Of a DNA stretch of 64,000 nt, positions 16,794 through 24,821 are shown piece by piece. Position numbers and translations under genes: made by a program. Source of the DNA: CAINVV01 sp037129695 (GTDB taxonomy: Bacteria > Bacteroidota > Bacteroidia > Bacteroidales > Prolixibacteraceae); contig JBAXUL010000006.1 of the NCBI GenBank assembly GCA_037129695.1, forward strand, positions 1 through 64,000. The letters are read 5' to 3'. Under the pieces are notes generated by a model. The model was not told where the DNA came from and searched no databases. It saw nothing but the letters and a program-made list of their open reading frames with translations. Every line of letters begins with the position of its first letter. Position 1 is the stretch's first letter.

Positions 16794-18209
16794 CTATTTG
16801 GTTAATTCAATATTTGAATCCATTTTTTTCGGCTGGATAATCTGATCCAGAGGTCTGTCAAATTCGAGCTTCGCCACCAACACGGTATCGGCCATTTCGC
16901 CGGATGGCAGATTTCGCAAACGCAGGTAGGGCTGCTGTGAAATATGATCGCTCGGACACAAATTGACGGAACAGTCAATCGGATTGCCGGTATTAAGCAG
17001 CGTTGCCTTCACCGGTAAAATGTTGATAGGTTTAAGTTTCACCGCATTACCTGTAATAGGCTTGTTCAGGTGAACGTAGAGGGTTTGGTCGCGGCTTGTA
17101 GCCAAAACACCGGGAACATTGACTGTTTCATGGTCAGTGCGAACCTGAAGAAAAGACTCATCCACCGATTTTTTCCACTTTCCGATTTTCTTCAGGATAG
17201 CGGCTGATTCCTGGGGAATGAGACCTTCACCGGTAGGGCCAACATTCAACAGGTAATTGGCATCCCTTGACAGGTAACGGTCGATGCTTTCGGTCAGGTG
17301 ACGGTGGGTGTAGTAATCCTCATCCTTTTTGTATCCCCAGCTTTCCATGCCAACCGACTGGCATGCCTCAACGGGCTTGTCAAAACCTTTTGCCTCCGCG
17401 GCTGCATTGTCGTAATCGCGTTCGGGAGTTCCAAAGTCGCCTTCATCAAATCCGCGGTTATTGATTACTGCTTTGGGCTGCAATTTCCTGATCATGGCAT
17501 TGACGGAGGGGTCTTTGTACAAAGGCACATTCATGTCCCACCAGAATCCATGGATTTCTCCATAGTTAGAGCATAGTTCACGAACTTGCTCCTTTAAGAA
17601 AAGCATGTATTTATCCCAGTCTGGAGAATCCTGCGGCTGTGGAGGAATTTCGTGGTGTCTGCCCTGGTTGGGATAATTAGGCTGATTCCAGTCTGCGATG
17701 GAATAGTAAAGGCACAAAGGGATCTTGCGATGGTGGCAGGCGTCTGCCAGCAAACCGATTACATCCTTTTTGTATGGCGTATTCATGGTATTGAAAGCGG
17801 TTTGGCGGGTATCCCACATACAAAAACCATCATGGTGTTTGGTGGTGATGGTGATGTATTTCATGCCGGCTTCCTCCATCAGATCGAGCCATGCTTCCGG
17901 ATTGAATTTTTTGGGGTTCCACTGATCAGCAAGCTTGACATATTCGTTTCTGGGGACCCTTGCCCGCCATTGGTGCTGTTCGTGCCATCCGGGAATGGAA
18001 TAGATACCCCAGTGTACAAACATTCCGTAACGCCTTTCAAAAAACCAGTCGCGGCCATCTCCGAACCGCGGGATGGCCGGCAGTTTCGTACCTGGCTGAG
18101 CTGCAGCCAGTGATTCCGGATGAATGGATGCTCCGGCCCAATTCGGAAGACAGGAGGCGACAGCCATGGTAGCTGTTGATTTCAAAATTTCTCTGCGTTT
18201 CATAGGCAT
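16794..18209 (-). CDS. Alpha-L-fucosidase, GH29, with Tat-like lipoprotein signal
   Basis: 471 residues. GH29 barrel with YGMFVHWG (61-68), TKHHDGFCMW (123-132) and predicted nucleophile D225 in GFWWDMN. The N-terminus MKRREILKSTATMAVASC combines a twin-arginine-like RR, a short hydrophobic stretch and a lipobox-like VASC (Cys20). This suggests export as a Tat substrate and perhaps lipid anchoring, unlike its Sec-exported neighbour. The two GH29 proteins are divergent, so this is not a recent duplication; different linkages or L-galactosides may be their targets (inference). Translationally close to the next gene (8 nt). Confidence 0.92.
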   Translation of the reverse strand: MPMKRREILKSTATMAVASCLPNWAGASIHPESLAAAQPGTKLPAIPRFGDGRDWFFERRYGMFVHWGIYSIPGWHEQHQWRARVPRNEYVKLADQWNPKKFNPEAWLDLMEEAGMKYITITTKHHDGFCMWDTRQTAFNTMNTPYKKDVIGLLADACHHRKIPLCLYYSIADWNQPNYPNQGRHHEIPPQPQDSPDWDKYMLFLKEQVRELCSNYGEIHGFWWDMNVPLYKDPSVNAMIRKLQPKAVINNRGFDEGDFGTPERDYDNAAAEAKGFDKPVEACQSVGMESWGYKKDEDYYTHRHLTESIDRYLSRDANYLLNVGPTGEGLIPQESAAILKKIGKWKKSVDESFLQVRTDHETVNVPGVLATSRDQTLYVHLNKPITGNAVKLKPINILPVKATLLNTGNPIDCSVNLCPSDHISQQPYLRLRNLPSGEMADTVLVAKLEFDRPLDQIIQPKKMDSNIELTK

Positions 18210-18255
18210 TTAGAATGCTATTGGCTTTTAGCTATTCGCTATTAGCCTGGGGTTT
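18206..18255. repeat. TTAGC-type short repeat, copy 3 (degenerate)
   Basis: TTAGAATGCTATTGGC, TTTTAGCTATTCGC and TATTAGCC between the GH43-like gene and the second fucosidase gene, built of the same heptamer (approximately TTAGCNN) as the larger copies. It just overlaps the fucosidase start codon region. Confidence 0.4.
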
Positions 18256-18302
18256 AGAAAAATACGAAATTGACTACTTTCAATAAGACAAATAAATATC
18301 AA

Positions 18303-19325
18303 TCACTTATCTGATTGCTGCTTCAAATAGGGCACCTTGTTTTTCCATCCAATCTTAACATTGGAAATAAACCAGTTTTTACCCTTGGTATTGTTTCCCT
18401 GAAAAAAGAGGTAATCATCGCCTGAGGAATTGGCAAAAATATGAGGATGCCCGGATTCGCTGGCATTCCAGTCGCCCGGTTTCCCATTTGGTAAAAAAGG
18501 TTCATCAGATAATCGTTTCCAGTTGATACCGTCACTGCTTTTTGCGACTCCGATTTGTTGGGGAGCATTGTTGTAGGCCCCGGCATAAAACATGAACAGT
18601 TCGCCGTTTTTATTGATTATTGAGGCTGCTTCAATACAATCACGCTCCCACGGCAGTTCAGGCTTCAGCATCGGGCCCTCCTGGGAGAGATTTTTCCAGT
18701 CACCTCTCTCGAAACGGGTATCTCCGGGAGCTACCGCGACACCTTGCATCTGAATTTTATAGGCTGAATCGCGTGTGGCATAGTACAAAAAATAGCGTCC
18801 TTTAAATTTAATCACCTCAGCATCAATGGCCCGACCACAATTCCAGCTTCCATCCGGATGAAAGATGGGATTGGTTTTGTTGCGGACAAAATGAATTCCG
18901 TCGGTTGACCAGGCATGGCAAATGGCATCTTTCTTTCCATTCCCATAAGTCTGATAAAAAAGGTTGACTTTGTTACCGATCACGAGTGCGCAAGGTGCAC
19001 ACATACCTTTGGATTCGTAGGTTGCTTCGGGATCTGTGTTGACGTCGCTCAAACGTTTCCATTTCACCAGGTCAGAACTTTCGGCGATCCCGACTCCCCA
19101 GCCGTGTACAATACCGGCTTTGTCCGTATACCCCGGAACAGAATAATACATCATCCACCGGCCATTGAAGCGGATAACATACGGATCCTTGGAAAAGGGA
19201 ACGCCAATCCGGGAAGTGTCGCCAAACATCATCGCGGGATGTTCCGGGCTGGCAATACCTTGTGCCTGGGTTACATTCGTGGCAACCAGCAAAAACAACA
19301 TTAAAATCAGAGTCTTGTTCAACAT
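18303..19325 (-). CDS. Five-bladed beta-propeller glycosidase (GH43/GH32/GH117-like)
   Basis: 340 residues with a Sec signal peptide (about 22 residues). The mature protein shows propeller repeats with recurring YY/WMMYYS, LFYQTYG, YFLYYATRD and LFMFYAGAY strands and an early acidic motif SKDPYVIRFNG (D47, candidate catalytic base). An RDCIEAAS segment near residue 232 holds a likely acid Glu. These fit the clan of GH43/GH32/GH117 enzymes. Family cannot be fixed by eye; GH117 would imply agar or porphyran oligosaccharides, GH43 arabinose or xylose or galactose linkages. It sits inside the fucosidase operon and probably acts on the same glycan. Confidence 0.72.
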   Translation of the reverse strand: MLNKTLILMLFLLVATNVTQAQGIASPEHPAMMFGDTSRIGVPFSKDPYVIRFNGRWMMYYSVPGYTDKAGIVHGWGVGIAESSDLVKWKRLSDVNTDPEATYESKGMCAPCALVIGNKVNLFYQTYGNGKKDAICHAWSTDGIHFVRNKTNPIFHPDGSWNCGRAIDAEVIKFKGRYFLYYATRDSAYKIQMQGVAVAPGDTRFERGDWKNLSQEGPMLKPELPWERDCIEAASIINKNGELFMFYAGAYNNAPQQIGVAKSSDGINWKRLSDEPFLPNGKPGDWNASESGHPHIFANSSGDDYLFFQGNNTKGKNWFISNVKIGWKNKVPYLKQQSDK

Positions 19326-19427
19326 TTACGGCGAATTAAAATTGTTATGAAACCACGAAGATGCCTTTTGTTGGAATCATCCGGGAAAATCTGCCATAAT
19401 CAGGCAATACTTATTACTCTTGACGCT

Positions 19428-20564
19428 TCAGTATTTCACAGTTATTTTCAATGCCCCGGGAATCTCCGTCGCAGAGGCAACGATCACGTAACCTCCACCG
19501 CTACCAGATGTTATTGCCCCGGGATACTTCGCCAACCAGTTAGTCTCCATTTCTTCAGAGACCCATTCGGGTACCGTAAAGGGCAACATTTTCTTCCAGG
19601 CACGAAATGTTCTGGTCATGCCTTCACCCAATTTGTTGACATCTCTTTGCAGGATTCCTTCCCAGGATATGTTGGCAGAATCTCCTAGCTCCCTGACATT
19701 TTCGATGGTGAGATATTTTTCCATCAGGGGATTGTACCCTTCCGGACGCGGAGTCAGCGGAATGAGATAGAGTACCCCCGACAGCCAGTCGCAAATCTCA
19801 GGATCGACCATCGATTCTATGTGGCTTGGCCAGAATTCTCCTTCGTAATCCAGACGGTTCGCTCCCGGCAAAAGGATTCCGAGCTGATCCTGCGAACCGG
19901 AAATATATTCCGAACCGGGAGGATTCTCAGCCCCGAAAAGCAATTTTGCATTTCGCTGCTGGTCACCCTCCGGCATCTTGTCTCCCCATAATTCTGCGGC
20001 AATTTTTCGTGAACTCGTGGCCATTCCAGAGCGGTCGTTGAAATCGTATTCCGGCCAGATTTGAACAACAACGCATGAACCAGGTAAAATCTCTGAGACC
20101 CATGGCTGATCCATCCATCCTCCTGCCAGGCAAAGCCGGTAAGGAAATTTCATATCCTTTTTGGACTGCGAACTTGAACGGGCAGGAAGGCCCTCTTCCG
20201 GAATGCGGTCCAGGACTATCAGCTCAACATTGTTTTCTTCACAAAGACGCTTCTTCCCTTCAGTATATCCATCCTGATTCACCACAAAATAATCGGGTTT
20301 CAGGCGCTTCATATCTTCTTCAAAATCGAGCATCCCATTGCCGGAAGCAACAAATGCCTCACTCACATATCTGACGGCTCCGACCATGTACACCCTTTCC
20401 TCCTGAGAGAAATAAGGTTTCTTTCCCTTTAACTTCAGCAGGTTCTCATCCTTACCGATGCTCACATAAAGCTGGCCAAATTGTGCCGCGGTTTTAAAGA
20501 AGGCAATGTGACCGGCATGCAAAAGGTCGTAACATCCACTGACCAAAACTATTTTTTCACTCAT
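19428..20564 (-). CDS. Bifunctional nucleotidyltransferase - GHMP sugar kinase fusion
   Basis: 378 residues, two domains. Residues 1-137 form a TagD/RfaE-C-type nucleotidyltransferase: SGCYDLLHAGH (9-19) with the HxGH motif H16-A-G-H19, and a degenerate C-terminal ARSSSQSKK (128-136) where the family has ISTT-K. Residues 139-378 look like a short GHMP kinase: AGGWMD (147-152), RSGMATSS (178-185, the ATP loop), SGSQDQLG (222-229) and TSGSGGGYV (352-360). Combined activity would convert a free sugar to a sugar-1-phosphate and then to an NDP-sugar. This mirrors the logic of FKP (fucokinase/GDP-fucose pyrophosphorylase), but with an unrelated transferase domain. Substrate unknown; 15 nt downstream of a GDP-mannose 3,5-epimerase-like gene, so coupled with it. 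All motif calls are by eye. Confidence 0.72.
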   Translation of the reverse strand: MSEKIVLVSGCYDLLHAGHIAFFKTAAQFGQLYVSIGKDENLLKLKGKKPYFSQEERVYMVGAVRYVSEAFVASGNGMLDFEEDMKRLKPDYFVVNQDGYTEGKKRLCEENNVELIVLDRIPEEGLPARSSSQSKKDMKFPYRLCLAGGWMDQPWVSEILPGSCVVVQIWPEYDFNDRSGMATSSRKIAAELWGDKMPEGDQQRNAKLLFGAENPPGSEYISGSQDQLGILLPGANRLDYEGEFWPSHIESMVDPEICDWLSGVLYLIPLTPRPEGYNPLMEKYLTIENVRELGDSANISWEGILQRDVNKLGEGMTRTFRAWKKMLPFTVPEWVSEEMETNWLAKYPGAITSGSGGGYVIVASATEIPGALKITVKY

Positions 20565-20579
20565 CAGATTTTCTTCTGA

Positions 20580-21554
20580 TTATTTGATTCCGCCACTGAT
20601 CATTTGGGTCCTGATCCAGTCGTAGGTTTCCTTCATCCCTACTGCCAGAGGCAGGGTAGGTTCCCATCCAAGCAATTCAAGGATCATCGTATTGTCGCTG
20701 TTGCGACCGCGAACCCCTTTTGGTGCATCAGGATCATAGGTTCTTTTTAGTTTTCGGCTGGCAATTTTCTCGACAATGTCGACGAGCTGGTTGATCGAAA
20801 CCATTTCGCTGCTGCCCAGATTGATTGGCTCCAGTATATCACTGTACATGATTTTCAGAATTCCTTCCACGCAATCTGTAATGTACATGAAACTGCGGGT
20901 TTGTTCTCCGTCGCCCCAAATATTGATTTCGTCCTTTCCGTACAATTCTGCTTCAAGAACTTTACGGCACATGGCTGCAGGCGCTTTTTCACGTCCACCA
21001 TCCCAGGTACCGTTAGGTCCGTATACATTGTGAAAACGAGCCACACGGGTATTGATGCCATAATCTTCACGAAAGTGACGGCACATTCTTTCGGAGAACA
21101 GTTTCTCCCATCCATATCCGTCTTCAGACTGTGCAGGATACGCATCAGATTCCTTCAATCCGGGGTTGTCGGTCTCTTGCTGTTTGTCGCCATTGTACAC
21201 ACAGGCAGACGAAGCATAAAAAAAACGACTGATATCAAGGTCTTTGGCTGCCATCAGCAAATGCGTGTTGATCAAAACACTTAACATGCATTCTGCCTTG
21301 TGTGTTTCGATGAAACCCATCCCACCCATGTCGGCTGCAAGATTAAAAACTTCGTGATATCCTTCCAACGCGGTGTAGCAGTTTTCCTTGCCATTCAGAT
21401 CCAGCACCAGATTGTCAATATCAGCATGAAGCTGATACCACTGGCTGAAAGGTTTTTTATCCACCCCACGTACCTCATGACCCATATCTTTCAACTTTCT
21501 GGCCAAGTGGCCACCGATAAAGCCACCAGCTCCGGCTACTACGATTTTTTTCAT
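20580..21554 (-). CDS. GDP-mannose 3,5-epimerase-like NAD-dependent enzyme
   Basis: 324 residues, extended SDR fold. NAD motif GAGGFIGGHLA (8-18), YxxxK pair Y147/K151. The match to plant GDP-D-mannose 3,5-epimerase runs the whole length: NLAADMGGMGFI, FYASSACVY (S116, C118), GRxKAPAAMCRK (K190), WGDGEQTRSFMY and GVRGRNSDN. These contain the catalytic Ser, Cys, Tyr, Lys and second Lys described for the plant enzyme. The predicted reaction is GDP-D-mannose to GDP-L-galactose and/or GDP-L-gulose. In bacteria close relatives also act on GDP-heptoses. First gene of the minus-strand glycan operon, with tandem GCAAAG palindromes upstream. Confidence 0.85.
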   Translation of the reverse strand: MKKIVVAGAGGFIGGHLARKLKDMGHEVRGVDKKPFSQWYQLHADIDNLVLDLNGKENCYTALEGYHEVFNLAADMGGMGFIETHKAECMLSVLINTHLLMAAKDLDISRFFYASSACVYNGDKQQETDNPGLKESDAYPAQSEDGYGWEKLFSERMCRHFREDYGINTRVARFHNVYGPNGTWDGGREKAPAAMCRKVLEAELYGKDEINIWGDGEQTRSFMYITDCVEGILKIMYSDILEPINLGSSEMVSINQLVDIVEKIASRKLKRTYDPDAPKGVRGRNSDNTMILELLGWEPTLPLAVGMKETYDWIRTQMISGGIK

Positions 21555-21704
21555 TTTATTATCTTTTTAATGTATCACTTTGAAGCACTCAAAACCTAAA
21601 GAAAAGGAGAAACGAATGCATAATATCCGCGTTTTTAAGCTTTGCCGGTACAAATATTGACCTAAAAAACGATGCAGGAAAGGCCTGAAATTCTTCAGGA
21701 AAGT

Positions 21705-21728
21705 GCAAAGGTTTGCGCAAAGGTTTGC
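21705..21728. promoter_or_regulatory. Tandem palindromic operator candidates upstream of the epimerase operon
   Basis: Two abutting copies of GCAAAGGTTTGC (21705-21716 and 21717-21728), each with GCAAA/TTTGC arms. The same arms occur in GCAAAGCTTTGC at 23614-23625, between fucP and lacI, and in the 3' variant at 21775-21786. Likely binding sites of the LacI-family regulator at 23.7 kb (inference). Confidence 0.5.
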
Positions 21729-21774
21729 GAAGAAAAAAAATGTTGAGCAACATGTCATTCAGGTATCCATGAAT

Positions 21775-21786
21775 GCAAAGGCTTGC
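21775..21786. promoter_or_regulatory. Third GCAAAG-type operator candidate
   Basis: GCAAAGGCTTGC, one mismatch to palindromic symmetry, 58 bp from the tandem pair (centre to centre with the second copy) and just downstream of the mutarotase stop. Spacing could support looping by a tetrameric regulator (inference). Confidence 0.35.
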
Positions 21787-21812
21787 AAAAGATTCCAAAC
21801 AAACTTTGCTTT

Positions 21813-22160
21813 CTACTTGTCAAGTTGGTAGATCCGTTCCATCATTTGCCATTTTTCATCTGCGGTGGCTTCGGCCGAAGTTTGCTGAAACCTGGATACA
21901 TAGGCTTCCCACTCACTTTGCCGTGGCAATTTTGCCAGGGCAGCCATCGCCTTGTCATGGTCAAATTCCAGAACGGTATCCATAATCATAAACAGCCTCG
22001 TCCCATGAATATAAATTTCCATGTCAAGAATTCCTACCTCCCGCATACCGGCGGTGATTTCAGGCCACGCGGCACCGGGGGCATGAACTTTTTTGTAATC
22101 TTCAATCAGCTGAGCATCTTCTTTGAGAGACAGCGTCTTGCAGTATCTTTTGTATTGCAT
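21813..22160 (-). CDS. RhaM/FucM-family sugar mutarotase (DUF718)
   Basis: 115 residues, a ferredoxin-like dimeric mutarotase fold of the L-rhamnose mutarotase family. Visible family features are a helix with EDYKKVHAPGAAWPEIT (H26 and the WPE motif), followed by an aromatic segment IYIHGTRLFMIMDT and a C-terminal EKWQMMERIYQL. It speeds interconversion of alpha and beta anomers; RhaM relatives near fucose genes act on L-fucose. Position between fucP and the fucosidase operon argues for L-fucose or L-galactose rather than rhamnose. Cytoplasmic. Confidence 0.85.
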   Translation of the reverse strand: MQYKRYCKTLSLKEDAQLIEDYKKVHAPGAAWPEITAGMREVGILDMEIYIHGTRLFMIMDTVLEFDHDKAMAALAKLPRQSEWEAYVSRFQQTSAEATADEKWQMMERIYQLDK

Positions 22161-22203
22161 CTGAAATGCTTTTTAAGTATATCAATCAACTCTTGCCCCA
22201 ATC

Positions 22204-22268
22204 AAAAGCTAATAGTCAAAAGCTAATTGCCAAAGGCTAAAGTTAGAACGCTCTGATCCGTATTTTAC
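22204..22268 (-). repeat. Dispersed TTAGC-type intergenic repeat, copy 4 (reverse)
   Basis: On the minus strand it reads TAAAATACGGATCAGAGC, GTTCTAACTTTAGCC and TTTGGCAATTAGC, in the same block order as copies 1 and 2. It reaches the fucP stop codon. Confidence 0.55.
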
Positions 22269-23503
22269 TTTACATGGTGACCTTTCAGTGCATAGTAGAG
22301 TATAAATCCGAACAATGGTATCGGGGCAAAGAAACCTATCGACATGGTGTAGTGGTCAGAAACAAAGCCCATTAATGGGGGGAAAAGTGCTCCGCCAACA
22401 ATGGCCATGACAATAAATGAAGCGGCCTTCTTGGTCTGTGGACCCAGATCCTTGATTCCCAACGCAAAAATTGTCGGGAACATGATTGACATGAAGAAGA
22501 AAATGGCATATAGCGAAATAAGGGAAAGCCATCCAAAATTCAGACTTACAATCGGTAAAAGTAAAATACATAGTCCGGAATAAAGTGCCAGGATTCTACT
22601 CGGCTTCATGTATCCCATCATGAAACTTCCTGACATTCTGCCTACCATAAACAATGCAAAACCTATGGAAAGGAAATAGGGTCCGTTTTTCACATCAAAA
22701 CGGGGATATTGGCTTTCGTCGGTAACAAAATTAATCAGATAGCTGAAAATTCCGGTTTGCGCTGCGACATAACAAAACTGTGCAGCCACACCCATCACAA
22801 AATGGGGTTTCTTGATCAGTGGAACATCTAAAAAATCACTTTCCTCTTTATCAAGTTCCACAGCTGCGTGTCCGGATTCTTCCTCTGAAATTTCAGGTAG
22901 CGGCATTTTTAGGAAAATCAAGGCTACTCCCAGTACCACCAGGCCAATGATGACCATAGGCAGAATAAGTGAAGCAAGTTTTTCTCCGACCACATCACTT
23001 TGATTACCATACACATACAAACCGATCAGAGGACCAATAACCCATGCCAACCCGTTGAAGGATTGGGAGAAGTTGATTCGTCTGGCAGCTGAATCCTTCG
23101 GTCCAAGTTTGGTGGTATAAGGATTGGCTGCTGTTTCAAGGGTGGCAAGTCCGCATCCAAGAATGAACAGACAGGTCAGAAAGATCCAGAACGACTCGAA
23201 TGAAGTGGTACTGGCGATTAGCAAAGCTCCGGTGCCAAACAACGTCAAGCCAAGAATGATTCCTTTTTTATATCCGAAACGGCGCATGAACATCCCGGCA
23301 GGAATAGCCATTCCAAAATAGGCTCCGTACAAGGCGAATTGAATCAGGCTTGATTCTGATTTTTTTAAATGAAGTATTTGCTGAAAATGTTTATCCAGCG
23401 TGTCAACCATTCCATGAGCCAGACCCCAAAGGAAAAACAAAAATGAAATCAGGATAAATGGTACGAGGAATTCCCGCGTAGTTAGTTTGTGTTGGACGGC
23501 CAT
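22265..23503 (-). CDS. fucP: L-fucose:H+ symporter, FucP-like (major facilitator)
   Basis: 412 residues, 12 transmembrane segments typical of the FHS branch of the major facilitator superfamily. The first segment FLFFLWGLAHGMVDTLDKHFQQ matches FucP (FFLWGxxxxxxDxLxxHF), and GLATLETAANPYTTKLGP is the second family signature (ETAANPY). Imports L-fucose (some members L-galactose or other sugars) with protons across the inner membrane. The start at 23503 (MAVQHKL) is used; an in-frame ATG at 23686 would extend into the lacI-side intergenic region and add non-conserved residues. Divergent from lacI, sharing 227 bp that contain a palindromic operator candidate. Confidence 0.92.
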   Translation of the reverse strand: MAVQHKLTTREFLVPFILISFLFFLWGLAHGMVDTLDKHFQQILHLKKSESSLIQFALYGAYFGMAIPAGMFMRRFGYKKGIILGLTLFGTGALLIASTTSFESFWIFLTCLFILGCGLATLETAANPYTTKLGPKDSAARRINFSQSFNGLAWVIGPLIGLYVYGNQSDVVGEKLASLILPMVIIGLVVLGVALIFLKMPLPEISEEESGHAAVELDKEESDFLDVPLIKKPHFVMGVAAQFCYVAAQTGIFSYLINFVTDESQYPRFDVKNGPYFLSIGFALFMVGRMSGSFMMGYMKPSRILALYSGLCILLLPIVSLNFGWLSLISLYAIFFFMSIMFPTIFALGIKDLGPQTKKAASFIVMAIVGGALFPPLMGFVSDHYTMSIGFFAPIPLFGFILYYALKGHHVK

Positions 23504-23613
23504 AGTTTGAATGTTAAATTGTGATCGTATAATTTTCAGCCTTTTTTGTCGTAAGGTTATTATCCTTTCAAAAGTCATGAAACTTATCCATTTTGCCAAA
23601 TAATTCTGAGCTT

Positions 23614-23625
23614 GCAAAGCTTTGC
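23614..23625. promoter_or_regulatory. Perfect 12-bp palindrome between fucP and lacI
   Basis: GCAAAGCTTTGC, perfectly symmetric, 111 bp from the fucP start and 106 bp from the lacI start. Arms identical to those of the tandem sites at 21705-21728. Probable operator of the adjacent LacI-family regulator. Confidence 0.5.
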
Positions 23626-23730
23626 GGAGAAGGAAAAGTGTTGTGGAACATGTTTCCGGTTCACTTTTATTCAAATTGGCTCCCAATTCATTTTAGATTT
23701 TGTAATTTCAGCCGATCCATTTATCACATT

Positions 23731-24741
23731 ATGGCCAAAAGGCATCTTTCATTAAAGGATTTAGCTTCGGAACTGAATATCTCCATTTCTACGGTATCCA
23801 GGGCATTGAAAAACCATCCTGACATCAGTCCGGAACTTACCAGGAAGATTCAGGAACTGGCTACTGTACGAAACTATGTGCCAAATCCGCTGGCCATGGG
23901 ATTACTGAAGCAGGAAACCCGGATGATCGGTGTCATTGTTCCGGATCTGGTCACCCATTTTTACTCCTCCATCATCTCGGGTATTGAAGAATGTGCCAAA
24001 AATCGTGGTTACTTTATTCTGCTGGCATCCTCTTATGAATCCATGGAAAAAGAGATCGAAGCCGTTTCCAATCTGCTCAAGGCAAGGGTCGACGGGATGA
24101 TCGTTTGTTTAAGCAAGGAAACCAATTGTTTCGACCACTTTCTCCATTTGATCGGGAATGAAATACCACTTGTATTCTTCGACCGGGTTTGTCTCTCCGA
24201 GTTGGTACCCTGCGTGATTGTTGACAATAAAGAGGCAGTCAATCAAATTATCAGTCATCTCAGCCAAAGAGGATACCAACGAATCGCTTTTATTTCCGGA
24301 CCTGCCCACCTCAGTATTTCGAGCAGCAGAATAGAGGGCTACCGGATTGGGCTGGAAAAGGCAGGCCTTGAATTCGATCCTGCCTTGTTGCGGCCATGTA
24401 ACATGGAAACGGAAGAAACCATTCAGATTATCGACGAACTTCTTGCATTGCCAAATCCTCCGGATGCCTTTTTCGGCATCAACGACATGGTGATATTTAC
24501 GGTGATGAAGGAACTCAAAAAAAGGGGGATAAAAACACCTGAAGAGATCGGAATTGTAGGTTTTGCAGACGAATTTCATGCCACTTTTTCTTCACCGGAA
24601 TTGACTACCATCACTCATCCTACAAGGGAAATTGGACTGAAAGCTGCTGAATTCTTTTTCAGGAAAATTGATGATCCGTCATTTGTGGAGACCATAGTGC
24701 TGCCTACACACCTCGTGGTCAGGGAATCATCAGAAAAATGA
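23731..24741 (+). CDS. LacI-family transcriptional regulator of the fucose locus
   Basis: 336 residues, normal for the family. N-terminal helix-turn-helix LSLKDLASELNISISTVSRAL (about residues 6-26) with hinge helix region near 50-60, then a periplasmic-binding-protein-like effector domain (GVIVPDLVTHFYSSIISGIEECA; FFGINDMVIFTVMKELKKRG; VGFADE). The start at 23731 (MAKRHLS) is fixed by the HTH; an upstream ATG at 23593 would read through the operator palindrome. Likely senses fucose or a metabolite and represses fucP and the epimerase operon (inference from context and shared palindromes). Confidence 0.9.
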   Translation: MAKRHLSLKDLASELNISISTVSRALKNHPDISPELTRKIQELATVRNYVPNPLAMGLLKQETRMIGVIVPDLVTHFYSSIISGIEECAKNRGYFILLASSYESMEKEIEAVSNLLKARVDGMIVCLSKETNCFDHFLHLIGNEIPLVFFDRVCLSELVPCVIVDNKEAVNQIISHLSQRGYQRIAFISGPAHLSISSSRIEGYRIGLEKAGLEFDPALLRPCNMETEETIQIIDELLALPNPPDAFFGINDMVIFTVMKELKKRGIKTPEEIGIVGFADEFHATFSSPELTTITHPTREIGLKAAEFFFRKIDDPSFVETIVLPTHLVVRESSEK

Positions 24742-24821
24742 TGAATTTCAAATGAAGAATTCTTCTTCGATTTGTATTCTTTGTGGCGAAGATGCCTGAC
24801 TTTTTTTGTTGTTTCCTTTTT

